From: a virus
DNA: 22,670 nucleotides
Strand: one strand, 5' to 3'
Virus record (IMG/VR): IMGVR_UViG_3300027733_000215
Location: 1 to 22,670 of that record
The notes beneath the pieces were generated by a model. The model was not told where the DNA came from. It searched no databases and was given only the letters and a program-made list of their open reading frames with translations. This document shows positions 6,801-13,632 of the stretch, piece after piece. Position 1 is the stretch's first letter, and each line of letters begins with the position of its first letter. The position numbers and the translations under genes were made by a program.

Positions 6801-7048
6801 ACAGCATAAGCATCAAACGGTTAGTGGTCGTTGTGATCGTGGCTTTCGTAGCTGCTTTTACCAGCGTATTTGGCGATGGCATCCGGACATCCGAAGCACA
6901 CGACCTCGCCGAGCTGGGCGCAGTGCTTGCACTGTACGGCAGCAAGGCGGTAGCGGCTGGTGTCTCAGCTGCGGTGAGTAGTGTGCTGGCGTTCTTGACG
7001 ATGCCTTTCAAGGGTGTAGGCGTGAATGCACTGAAGGTGGGTAAATGA
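6797..7048 (+). CDS. Holin-like small membrane protein
   Basis: An 83-residue protein with two hydrophobic segments: residues ~8-26 (RLVVVVIVAFVAAFTSVFG) and ~42-68 (GAVLALYGSKAVAAGVSAAV onward to FLTM), joined by a short charged loop with DGIRTSEAHDLAELG, and a short basic tail. Size, two-TM layout and Ala-rich second helix resemble r1t-type holins, which make membrane lesions that release the endolysin. It overlaps the preceding coiled-coil membrane gene and the next small gene, so the three are probably co-translated. The location in the head-tail module, almost 12 kb from the endolysin, is unusual. No direct sequence proof of holin function is possible here. Confidence 0.6.
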   Translation: MNSISIKRLVVVVIVAFVAAFTSVFGDGIRTSEAHDLAELGAVLALYGSKAVAAGVSAAVSSVLAFLTMPFKGVGVNALKVGK

Positions 7049-7272
7049 ACCTGCAAAACTTCTACATTCAGAAGGAACCAGCACCGTCTACAGACTGGCG
7101 TGTCTTTGGTGACATCGAAGACGATGCCGGTAATATCCTCGGCACGTTCGGTATTGATGGTACGTCTGTCAATCAATGGTGGGTCACGCAGGATGAAGAC
7201 TTTCAGTATGGCATCGTGCAACAGTTCGCAGTGATTATGGCTCAACAGATTATCAGTGGAGATGCCGAGTAA
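7045..7272 (+). CDS. Hypothetical small acidic protein
   Basis: A 75-residue acidic soluble protein with no signal or membrane segment. Visible features are TDWRVFGDIEDDAGNILGTFG, which reads like a short beta-hairpin, and QYGIVQQFAVIMAQQIISGD. A GGTGGG lies just before the ATG, and the gene overlaps both neighbours (ATGA with the holin-like gene, TAATG with the beta-helix gene), so it belongs to a tightly packed operon. It may be a small structural or adaptor protein serving the next gene, but I do not recognise a family. Confidence 0.55.
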   Translation: MNLQNFYIQKEPAPSTDWRVFGDIEDDAGNILGTFGIDGTSVNQWWVTQDEDFQYGIVQQFAVIMAQQIISGDAE

Positions 7273-9359
7273 TGGCTACTTATTATGTGAGACCAGATGG
7301 AAGTGACGCAAATGCTGGCACTGGCCCTGCCACAAATCAAGCGTGGCAGACTATAACCAAGGCTATCGGTGCAACCGGTATCGCTCCGGGTGACACTTTG
7401 TATATTGCTCCCGGTGTTTATCGGGGAAACTTTACCGCTGGCTTTACAAATCCATCAAGTAATGCACAACGTGTCACAATTTCAGGCAACCCTACAGCAT
7501 CATTATTTAGTGGTGTAACTGCTGGGCCTGTCGTTATTACAAACTTTAGTGGGCCAACTACCACTACGTCTGGTTTAACATTGTCAGTCGTAAAAGATTA
7601 TGTGACTTTGACCGATGTTTACATAGTTGGTTATCAACCCGGTGGTGGTACTACTTTTGGTAAAGTTTTTGAAATTGCAGGCATATATTCAATTGTGCAA
7701 CGGTGTGGATTTTATAGTCCGAGTCAATCAACTGAATCCTATACTTATTCCTTTACTTGCACTGCTGGTAGTCGCGGTGTAACGGTGGAGGATTCTGTCT
7801 TTTTTGGTCATACTTCATATACTCCAAGTGTTGCTGGTTCATCCTACGATTCGCAAAGTTTATTCCGAAACAACATTTTCATTAACCAGAATACGAGTTC
7901 AAATACTCTAGCCGCATTGCGTATTGACAGCGGGAGCACATCAGCAACATTTGGTGGTGTGAAAGTTATCAATTGTCGTTTTACGGCAAATACCGGAATA
8001 CGACCATATCAAAATTTTAGAATAAGTCAGACATTTCCAGTGACAATACAAAACTGCATTTTTGACACTGCAAATGGAATCATCTCAACGATCACAGGTG
8101 ATTTCATTGAGTCTTACAATATTTTCAACTGTACAACTGAACGCACAAACGTAGCTACTGGAACAGGTTCATTAACAAGAGCATTTATTAGCCCTGACTT
8201 TACATTGTCCAGATTATCTGGATGGGCTAATCTTTCGTTCTGGGCAAACCACAATATATCTGCCAGCCAAAATGCTGGCATCAATACCAACTCTGACACT
8301 GTTGACTTTTACGGTGTAACGTGGCTTACTCCATCAACACCGACTATGGGGCCAATTGAATATTTCAGTAACTCGACAGCTGGTGCATATCTGCCAACCG
8401 AGCGCAACGCCTCAGCCATCACAATCGCACCAGCAAGCACCTCACAAAGTATCGAACTCTACCTTGGTGCTACTGGCCTTACCTTCAGCACAACTGGTCT
8501 AGCGGCCTACTACGTCCGCAACCAAGCCGCACCGGTGGCTATTACGCTGGTCACGCAGACAGCAACAGGGGCGTGGACTTCAGGTGGCTTTGCTGAGATA
8601 AGCTCCTCCCTCGTGCCGGGCGTGTATCGGCTTGATGTCCCGAATGCGGCATTTGCTGCTGGTGCATCTGATGTGACTATTGTGGTGCGTGGTGCAAGCG
8701 GCACGAACGGCGCGGTGCTGACGGTCACGCTTTCCTCTAGTGGCTTGACGGCAGCGCAGACAGCCGCAGCGGTATGGGATGAGCCGTACACCTCGCACAC
8801 AACAGCAAGCACGTTTGGAGCACGAACACTAAAGACAACGGTTGACAATCGTCCAGTTGATGTCGGGACATCAAACCACATACAGGCTAACGTCCACGCG
8901 ATTGTGGACAGCACAGCAGCTGCGTCCGAGTTGTCTGGCGCTCTACTTCACAACGGGACAGACTACATCAGCGCGGAACTCGTTACTCCGGTAAGTACGG
9001 CAAGCCTTATCTACATGGGGCCTTTTCAGGTCATCGCTGATGGCGTCACAACTCCGCAGCCTCTCGACATTCAGAAGGGTACACAGCAAGGCATCGGTAT
9101 CCAACTGGTAGACAACAACCTTGCAGGTATCAGCATCACGGGTGCCACGATAACGGCTAAGGTTTACAACTCTGGCGGTACGCTAGTTGCTACCTACAGC
9201 GGTACGGCAACCTATGCAGCTGATGGCAGGGCGCAGTTTACGATTACGACTACCGTAACCAACACTCCAGGCACCTACACCGCTACGATTACACGCACCA
9301 CCGGGGCATCTGATACGCAAGTATTCGGCCCACTCCGAATCTATGTAAGGGACATCTGA
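7272..9359 (+). CDS. Beta-helix tail spike / receptor-interaction protein with C-terminal Ig-like domains
   Basis: A 695-residue protein. The N-terminus MATYYVRPDGSDANAGTG...AWQTITKAI...PGDTLYIAPGVYRG is the classic start of a right-handed parallel beta-helix (pectate-lyase-like) domain, running to about residue 365 with many short polar turns (CRFTANTGI, NCIFDTANGI). Such folds occur in phage spikes that bind or cut surface polysaccharide; catalytic residues cannot be assigned by eye. From ~390 there are beta-rich modules common in phage proteins: IELYLGATGLTFSTTGLAAY, the AVWDEPYTSHTTASTFG motif, and a final Ig-like domain from LIYMGPFQVIADG to VFGPLRIYVRDI. The beta-helix part is AT-richer: I count 42% and 38% G+C in 60-base samples at 7501 and 8041, against 57% at 8461, suggesting acquisition by domain swap. 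TAATG overlap couples it to the gene before. Confidence 0.75.
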   Translation: MATYYVRPDGSDANAGTGPATNQAWQTITKAIGATGIAPGDTLYIAPGVYRGNFTAGFTNPSSNAQRVTISGNPTASLFSGVTAGPVVITNFSGPTTTTSGLTLSVVKDYVTLTDVYIVGYQPGGGTTFGKVFEIAGIYSIVQRCGFYSPSQSTESYTYSFTCTAGSRGVTVEDSVFFGHTSYTPSVAGSSYDSQSLFRNNIFINQNTSSNTLAALRIDSGSTSATFGGVKVINCRFTANTGIRPYQNFRISQTFPVTIQNCIFDTANGIISTITGDFIESYNIFNCTTERTNVATGTGSLTRAFISPDFTLSRLSGWANLSFWANHNISASQNAGINTNSDTVDFYGVTWLTPSTPTMGPIEYFSNSTAGAYLPTERNASAITIAPASTSQSIELYLGATGLTFSTTGLAAYYVRNQAAPVAITLVTQTATGAWTSGGFAEISSSLVPGVYRLDVPNAAFAAGASDVTIVVRGASGTNGAVLTVTLSSSGLTAAQTAAAVWDEPYTSHTTASTFGARTLKTTVDNRPVDVGTSNHIQANVHAIVDSTAAASELSGALLHNGTDYISAELVTPVSTASLIYMGPFQVIADGVTTPQPLDIQKGTQQGIGIQLVDNNLAGISITGATITAKVYNSGGTLVATYSGTATYAADGRAQFTITTTVTNTPGTYTATITRTTGASDTQVFGPLRIYVRDI

Positions 9360-9541
9360 TGAGCATACTAAGCCAGTTAGCAAAGCGGGTGTTACGCATC
9401 CCGGAGGTTAAGATTCCATTCGGCGAGGTGATGCTTTTGAACCAGATCAAGGACACCCTGCACTACCTTTCGTCAAGCGACCTTGAGCTTTTGATTCTGG
9501 CCATCAAGGCTGAAAGGGCTACCCGTGGCACTAATCTTTGA
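9359..9541 (+). CDS. Hypothetical small helical protein
   Basis: A 60-residue protein overlapping the stop of the beta-helix gene (TGATG) with AAGGG about 7 nt upstream. It looks wholly helical: SILSQLAKRVLRIPEVKIPFG and then SSSDLELLILAIKAERATRG. It carries basic and hydrophobic faces but no clear membrane segment. Its 3' end overlaps the next gene, which starts at GTG 9525. The tight packing supports a real gene. It might be a small tail or assembly factor for the spike, but no family is recognised. Confidence 0.5.
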   Translation: MSILSQLAKRVLRIPEVKIPFGEVMLLNQIKDTLHYLSSSDLELLILAIKAERATRGTNL

Positions 9542-9878
9542 CCTAACCGAAGACCCTCAGCAGATTGTGCAGGTATCCGCATGGGTCGGTGACTGGCATT
9601 CCTACGTTGTCCGGCTGGTGGATGAACTGGGAAGCCCGGTAGACATTACTACCGGTACGCTTGGTGCTACCTTCACCAACATCAATACAGGCGCGGCTTA
9701 TTCCTTTGTGAGTGGTTCGGTGACCCTCACGAAACAATACAGCGCTCAAGGCATCATGAGTGTACTAAACCCCGCGGCTTACCCTACAGCGGCAAATATC
9801 CGGCTTACCGTATCCTTCACGGTATCAACCACGGTGCGGCGCTTTGGGCCTTTAGAGATTGAGGTGCTGGCTCCATGA
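9525..9878 (+). CDS. Ig-like / BppU-type beta-sandwich structural protein
   Basis: A 117-residue protein starting at GTG 9525 with GAAAGGG as Shine-Dalgarno sequence 6-8 nt upstream. It is beta-rich: QIVQVSAWVGDWHSYVVRLVD, SPVDITTGTLGATFTN, then RRFGPLEIEVLAP at the end. The overall plan (an imposed-field line, ATFTN-type strand, and closing FGPLxIxV) matches the C-terminal domain of the beta-helix protein, which ends VFGPLRIYVRDI, and resembles baseplate-upper-protein N-terminal Ig folds. The two products may be paralogous and occupy equivalent positions in the virion. The gene overlaps the HK97 gp10-like gene by 4 nt. Confidence 0.6.
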   Translation: MALIFDLTEDPQQIVQVSAWVGDWHSYVVRLVDELGSPVDITTGTLGATFTNINTGAAYSFVSGSVTLTKQYSAQGIMSVLNPAAYPTAANIRLTVSFTVSTTVRRFGPLEIEVLAP

Positions 9879-10288
9879 GTGTAACCGTATCCCTGAAGAC
9901 TACCGGTATAGACCAGTACAAGCGCAACCTAGCCAAGATAAACAAGATTGTGGGTAAAGCTGCGGCAGATGTCGAAAGCACCGCAAAGCGGAGCATCAAG
10001 ACATCGAGCGGCAAGTATCGTGAGTATGAAAAGGGGCATTGGTCAAGCCCTCCCGGTTCACCGCCAAACTCCGATACAGGCTTTCTTGCCAACAGCATCA
10101 TGCACCGGATGCTTACTACTACCAGTGCCGAAGTGTCCGTGATGGCTAAGTATGCAATACCGCTGGAACTTGGATGGACATCGAAGGGCGGCAACACCGT
10201 ACCGCCGAGACCGTTTCTAGATCCAGCCTTACAGCACGTAAGACCAGCATTTGTCAAAGCATTAACCGTGGTGCTGAAGGGTAAGTAA
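9875..10288 (+). CDS. HK97 gp10-like tail completion / neck protein
   Basis: A 137-residue protein of the HK97 gp10 family, which bridges the head connector and the tail tube. It begins with VSLKTTGIDQYKRNL and a helix with KAAADVESTAKRSIKT, and ends with the family hallmark: YAIPLELGWTSKGGNTVPPRPFLDPALQ, then a C-terminal helix (FVKALTVVLKG). A GAGGTG lies about 9 nt before the ATG and the gene overlaps its upstream neighbour by 4 nt; its last base is shared with the next ATG. Position just before the DUF3168-type tail terminator and the major tail gene agrees with standard siphovirus synteny. Confidence 0.88.
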   Translation: MSVTVSLKTTGIDQYKRNLAKINKIVGKAAADVESTAKRSIKTSSGKYREYEKGHWSSPPGSPPNSDTGFLANSIMHRMLTTTSAEVSVMAKYAIPLELGWTSKGGNTVPPRPFLDPALQHVRPAFVKALTVVLKGK

Positions 10289-10767
10289 TGGCATTTGAAC
10301 CAGCGGTAATCGAACAATGGATTTATGAGACCCTTAGCGGTGATACTACCCTGATGGATTTACTATCCACTAGTAATCAACCATCCGGATACCAGCAAGG
10401 TATCTACAACACGGTTGCGCCGCAGGTTGACCCGGTATCACGAAGGCCACCACAGCTGCCTTATGTGGTCTTTAGTCGAGCTGGTGCAAGCGGTGATGAC
10501 GAGGATGCGCTATGCGGCGCTCGTGTCTTCACCTTTCCTAACTACAGAATCACTGTGTGGGATAGTGAAAGTGGAGCGATGAGCATGAGTGGTATCCAAA
10601 CCATCATGTCGCGCGTTGATACACTTTTGGATAATCAGACGGTTACATCCACGACCCCACGGCTTTATGTCCGCAGGACTTCAACGGATCAAACCTTTTC
10701 TTTATCTGATGGTGGTCGGACGGATTACGGGGTCACAGCGGTCTATCGCTGCTTGACCCAGCAGTAG
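10288..10767 (+). CDS. Tail terminator protein (DUF3168-like)
   Basis: A 159-residue protein in the tail terminator slot, whose hexamer caps the tube at the head-proximal end and stops its growth. Features match the DUF3168/gpU-type fold: an N-terminal helix (PAVIEQWIYETLSGDTTLMDLL), IYNTVAPQVDPV, PYVVFSRAG, then NYRITVWDSESG and a helix ending VDTLLDNQ, with a final TDYGVTAVYRC strand. AAGGG precedes the ATG. The codons for TVWDSES happen to recreate the promoter-like repeat TGTGGGATAGT. The gene ends 8 nt before the major tail gene. Confidence 0.78.
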   Translation: MAFEPAVIEQWIYETLSGDTTLMDLLSTSNQPSGYQQGIYNTVAPQVDPVSRRPPQLPYVVFSRAGASGDDEDALCGARVFTFPNYRITVWDSESGAMSMSGIQTIMSRVDTLLDNQTVTSTTPRLYVRRTSTDQTFSLSDGGRTDYGVTAVYRCLTQQ

Positions 10768-10775
10768 GAGTAGAC

Positions 10776-11228
10776 ATGGCATTTACAAAATCATTCGGTC
10801 TGGTAGGCGAAAACTGCGTTGTCACCATCGCTTTTGGTGGCTTCCAAGATGGTAGCCCGACAGCCTTCACCGCTAACACTTACACCTGTTTGGCTAAGTC
10901 AGTGCGTACATCTACAAGCGTAGATACCGCTGATGTCAGCGCTCTTTGTGACACAACTAAGAAGATGCAGGTTACCAAAGCATCTGGCTCTATCGACATC
11001 GAGCTGCTGGTAGACGGCACACAACAGGCTGACGGTTCACCTATCTTTTTCAACAAAGAGGGTTACTATTGCCAAGTGGTTATCACTCCTGGCGCTCTTT
11101 CCGCTAAGACCTTTGTAGGCATCGTTACCGCTACTGGTATTGGCATTGCGGCAGGTGAAGCGGTTACAGAGACAGCGACAATCATGCTCGGTGCTAACGG
11201 CGTAACGACCGCATGGGCTACCGCATAA
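10776..11228 (+). CDS. Major tail (tube) protein
   Basis: A 150-residue beta-rich protein in the position of the tail tube subunit, between the tail terminator and the tail assembly chaperones. It has the expected tube style: IAFGGFQDGSPTAFTANTYT, LAKSVRTSTSVDTADVSALC, a KMQVTKASGSIDIELLVDG beta segment and ITPGALSAKTFVGIVTATG, close to the lambda gpV / TP901-1 type tube fold in strand pattern and size. A good AGGAG Shine-Dalgarno sequence lies 6 nt before the ATG, as suits a highly expressed structural gene. It ends TAATG-overlapping the chaperone gene. Named from synteny and composition rather than a strict motif. Confidence 0.8.
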   Translation: MAFTKSFGLVGENCVVTIAFGGFQDGSPTAFTANTYTCLAKSVRTSTSVDTADVSALCDTTKKMQVTKASGSIDIELLVDGTQQADGSPIFFNKEGYYCQVVITPGALSAKTFVGIVTATGIGIAAGEAVTETATIMLGANGVTTAWATA

Positions 11229-11620
11229 TGGGTATCAAAGCCATCAAGGCAGTTGCCCCTGAAGTGGAACACGGCATCCTTGAAGTTAACCTAAGCGAGT
11301 GGGCCGGTGAAGGAGCGATAGTAAAGTTCCGCCAGCCAAAAGCGGCAGACTACTTCCCAGATGCAACTGAGCTACAGAAAATCAGGATGTCTTACGCTGA
11401 GATGGCACCTAACCTTTTGGTCAACTGTCTCATAATTGGCAAGTGCTACGTCCCTGATATGGATGACCCATCGGATGCGGCTTTCATTCGTGTGCTCCTT
11501 GACCTAAGCCGCAAGAATACGCAGGCGTTCTACGCTATCTATTGGTCGTTCATTGGTAAGTATATTGATGTGTCGGTTACCAAAGAGGTAGACGAAGCAA
11601 AAAACGACTCGGCGGTGTAG
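11228..11620 (+). CDS. Tail assembly chaperone, short form (gpG-like)
   Basis: A 130-residue protein (MGIKAIKAVAPEVEHG to NDSAV). It is the first of the two tail assembly chaperones that coat the tape measure protein while the tube polymerises. It lies directly between the major tail and tape measure genes, and its 3' end carries a -1 frameshift site that produces a longer form, which is diagnostic. The start at 11228 (TAATG overlap with the major tail stop) is preferred over the ATG at 11213, which is inside the upstream gene. The protein has a beta N-terminus (GAIVKFRQPKAADYFPDA) and helical C-terminal half. No good Shine-Dalgarno sequence is present, so coupling to the tail gene is likely. 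Confidence 0.88.
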   Translation: MGIKAIKAVAPEVEHGILEVNLSEWAGEGAIVKFRQPKAADYFPDATELQKIRMSYAEMAPNLLVNCLIIGKCYVPDMDDPSDAAFIRVLLDLSRKNTQAFYAIYWSFIGKYIDVSVTKEVDEAKNDSAV

Positions 11621-11775
11621 GGTCAGTCATCGCGTACTACTGCGTGAAATACCTACACCGTCACCCTTCAGAAGTTGACCTTACGCTGGAGCAGATTTGG
11701 GAAGTTGCTGTGATTGCTCAGGATCTAGAGAAGCACGAAGTAGCCGTGATTAAAGCAACAAGGGGCATATTTTGA
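11228..11775 (+). CDS. Tail assembly chaperone, frameshifted long form (gpGT-like)
   Basis: A -1 shift on A_AAA_AAC at 11599-11605 moves ribosomes into a frame that stays open from the site to TGA 11773-11775. The product has 182 residues: 125 from the short form plus 57 new ones including VIAYYCVKYLHRHPSEVDL and EQIWEVAVIAQDLEKHEVAV. The new helical domain has no initiation codon of its own with a Shine-Dalgarno sequence and fills a gap of about 150 bases that would otherwise be non-coding in a tightly packed operon. In lambda the equivalent GT fusion recruits the tape measure and tube proteins at a low fixed ratio to G. The extension ends overlapping the TTG start of the tape measure gene (TTGA). 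Confidence 0.88.
11599..11660 (+). promoter_or_regulatory. -1 programmed frameshift signal: slippery heptamer plus stem-loop
   Basis: The heptamer A_AAA_AAC is in the correct reading phase (GCA AAA AAC). It is followed by a 7-nt spacer and a perfect 9-bp stem, CGGTGTAGG (11613-11621) with CCTACACCG (11652-11660), around a 30-nt loop. The zero-frame stop TAG (11618-11620) lies inside the stem. GTCA in the loop (11622-11625) could pair with TGAC at 11676-11679, hinting at a pseudoknot, but that pairing is short. Confidence 0.9.
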
Positions 11776-13352
11776 CAGTAGCACAACTGACCGTAAAGCT
11801 CGGCGTGGATGGCATGGGGCAAATTGTTTCTGCCCTTGATAAAGTCAAATCCGGGTTAGGCCAAGTCGCACAAAAAGCCCAAGGTGCCGGGTCAGCCCTT
11901 GGTGCTATGGGTGGCGTGGCTATTGCCGGAAGCATTGCTGGCTTTGGTATGTTGGGTAAAACTGCCTTTGATGCGGCGGTGTCTTTTGAGTCGCTCAACT
12001 CCAGGCTAACCGCCATTACCGGTAGTGGTGAAAAAGCGGCTCAAGTACTTGACATGGTTCGCAAGGTCGCCGGGCCTTCCCCCTTCACCTTTAGCCAGTT
12101 GGCAAACTTAGCCGTAGGGCTTGAGTCTATCGGGCTTGAAACTAATGCTTTGCTTCCACGCCTTGCCAACCTTGGCGCTGCTTTTGGTGCCGATGAAGAG
12201 CATCTGAAATCCTTGTTAAACATGGTCGGTAAGTTCAAAGCTGGTCAGATGCCTGATAGTGAGCAGATGGCTATGTTTGGTATGAGCCGTTCACAGTTTG
12301 CTAAAGAAGGCATTAAGTTTGACAAGGGCGGCGGGCTTGATCCGGGGCAAGAGCTGAAGGTATTTGAAACCTTTATAAAGATTATTGATACCAAATACAG
12401 CGGGATGCTTGATGGTCTATCCGGTGACACGGCCACAAAGTTAGCATCGCTTGAAGACGCATGGGAAGGGGCTATGCGTACCATTGGTCAAAAGCTGATA
12501 ACCATCTTGACCCCATACATCAAGTACGCTACCGACTTCCTGGGCCGCATGATGGACAGCGGAATCTTAGCGGATCTAACTACAAAGTTCTTTGGGCCTA
12601 TGCAAGAATTTACTAAGGGTTTCACCGATGGCAACGTCCAAGCAAGCGTAGATAAGTTGCTGGCCTCTATCCTTGCCGTTGGTGCATCTATCCCGGACAT
12701 CCTCAGCGGCACTTTCCAGAATGTCGGCAAGATTCTACAAAACTTTTTGACCAACATAAACGCCAGTATCGGGAAGCTCAACCCATTCTTGGCGATGCAA
12801 GGTCATAAAAAGATTGATGACCTGAAGACGGATTATATTTCTGGTCGTATTACCAAAGCAGAACTAGATGCACGGCGTAGCCAGATCTCTAACGAGTACG
12901 GCTTTGGTGCTACCGGTGACATCATGCAAGGCGTTGACTTTGGCAAGCCTTTTGCGGATGCTCAAAAGTTTGCAGACAGTATCATCGGAAAGATGGCAGG
13001 TAGCAAGGCCCCTGAAGTGGGCGGCGTACCTAAGCCGTTCGGCCCTTACTTCAAACCCGGTGAAGAGCCGGGTATGGGTGGCGCTGGTGAAACCGGAGAC
13101 CTGCTACTCCGCATTGCAAAGAATACGCAAGAGACCACCGAAGCCTTGACCCTACGGCGTGAAACTTTAGGCGGCGGGACGATGGGTGCCATAGGCCTAA
13201 CTGGTGCCGAGGTTGGAGCCGTGAACGCCTCCTTCGGTAGGTTTGGTAATGGCCTTATCCCAGCAGGCACAGACCTCGAACGAGCCATGCGTAGACTTAT
13301 CCGGGATGAGGGTAGACGCAACGGACAACCCGGCATAATGGGACGGTTCTAA
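11772..13352 (+). CDS. Tape measure protein
   Basis: A 526-residue protein that fills the tail lumen and sets its length. It starts at TTG 11772 with AGGGG 6 nt upstream, overlapping the long chaperone form by TTGA. The N-terminus is typical: LTVKLGVDGMGQIVSALDKVKSGLG, then an Ala/Gly-rich hydrophobic segment (GAMGGVAIAGSIAGFGMLG, about residues 45-63) and FDAAVSFESLNSRLTAITGSGEKAAQVLDMVRKVA with the SPFTFSQL line of minor tail/tape measure proteins. The middle is helical and Gly/Ala-rich with further hydrophobic stretches around 280-320. It is short; at roughly 1.5 angstrom per residue the tail would be about 80 nm. Confidence 0.9.
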   Translation: MTVAQLTVKLGVDGMGQIVSALDKVKSGLGQVAQKAQGAGSALGAMGGVAIAGSIAGFGMLGKTAFDAAVSFESLNSRLTAITGSGEKAAQVLDMVRKVAGPSPFTFSQLANLAVGLESIGLETNALLPRLANLGAAFGADEEHLKSLLNMVGKFKAGQMPDSEQMAMFGMSRSQFAKEGIKFDKGGGLDPGQELKVFETFIKIIDTKYSGMLDGLSGDTATKLASLEDAWEGAMRTIGQKLITILTPYIKYATDFLGRMMDSGILADLTTKFFGPMQEFTKGFTDGNVQASVDKLLASILAVGASIPDILSGTFQNVGKILQNFLTNINASIGKLNPFLAMQGHKKIDDLKTDYISGRITKAELDARRSQISNEYGFGATGDIMQGVDFGKPFADAQKFADSIIGKMAGSKAPEVGGVPKPFGPYFKPGEEPGMGGAGETGDLLLRIAKNTQETTEALTLRRETLGGGTMGAIGLTGAEVGAVNASFGRFGNGLIPAGTDLERAMRRLIRDEGRRNGQPGIMGRF

Positions 13353-13353
13353 C

Positions 13354-13632
13354 ATGTCAAACGTCCATCAGCTGAAGGTCGAGTTTGATGTAGTTGAACC
13401 TCGCCCGCAGTTTGGTAGGCTGATGGCTCCACTAGATGGAACAAAGGTAGACCTAACCAATAGCTACAACGTCTGGCAAGACCCGGCCACGCTTACGATT
13501 GCTTGCTCCGCTCCCGGTTACAACGGCATGGTCTACAACTTTCAGCGGATCGTATGCAAGGTTTCAAAAGACCGACTATACGCTAATCACGGCGGCATCT
13601 TGGAAGCAGATGCAGATCAGGGCAAGCGGTGA
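13354..13632 (+). CDS. Minor tail protein, N-terminal part (possibly split from the next frame)
   Basis: A 92-residue reading frame beginning 1 nt after the tape measure stop: SNVHQLKVEFDVVEPRPQFGRL and PLDGTKVDLTNSYNVWQDPA, ending DRLYANHGGILEADADQGKR at TGA 13630-13632. It overlaps the following large frame, which lies in +1, and it ends where that frame starts to look like protein (SGDYYLQSLNITERATL). The joined sequence reads as one continuous beta-sandwich, jelly-roll-like domain. It could be a separate small protein with an overlapping downstream gene, a programmed +1 shift, or a single gene broken by an indel; the sequence does not decide. No homology can be named. Confidence 0.55.
   Translation: MSNVHQLKVEFDVVEPRPQFGRLMAPLDGTKVDLTNSYNVWQDPATLTIACSAPGYNGMVYNFQRIVCKVSKDRLYANHGGILEADADQGKR

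Noticed and set aside
10556-10566. A fifth TGTGGGATAGT copy inside the tail terminator gene, a possible internal promoter for the major tail gene
   Set aside because: The bases encode the TVWDSES segment of a fold that normally has similar residues there, and there is no ATG 6 nt downstream. Chance is likely, though it could be tested along with the others.
11213-11227. Chaperone start at ATG 11213
   Set aside because: It sits inside the major tail coding sequence. The TAATG start at 11228 fits the packing of the operon and gives a cleaner N-terminus.
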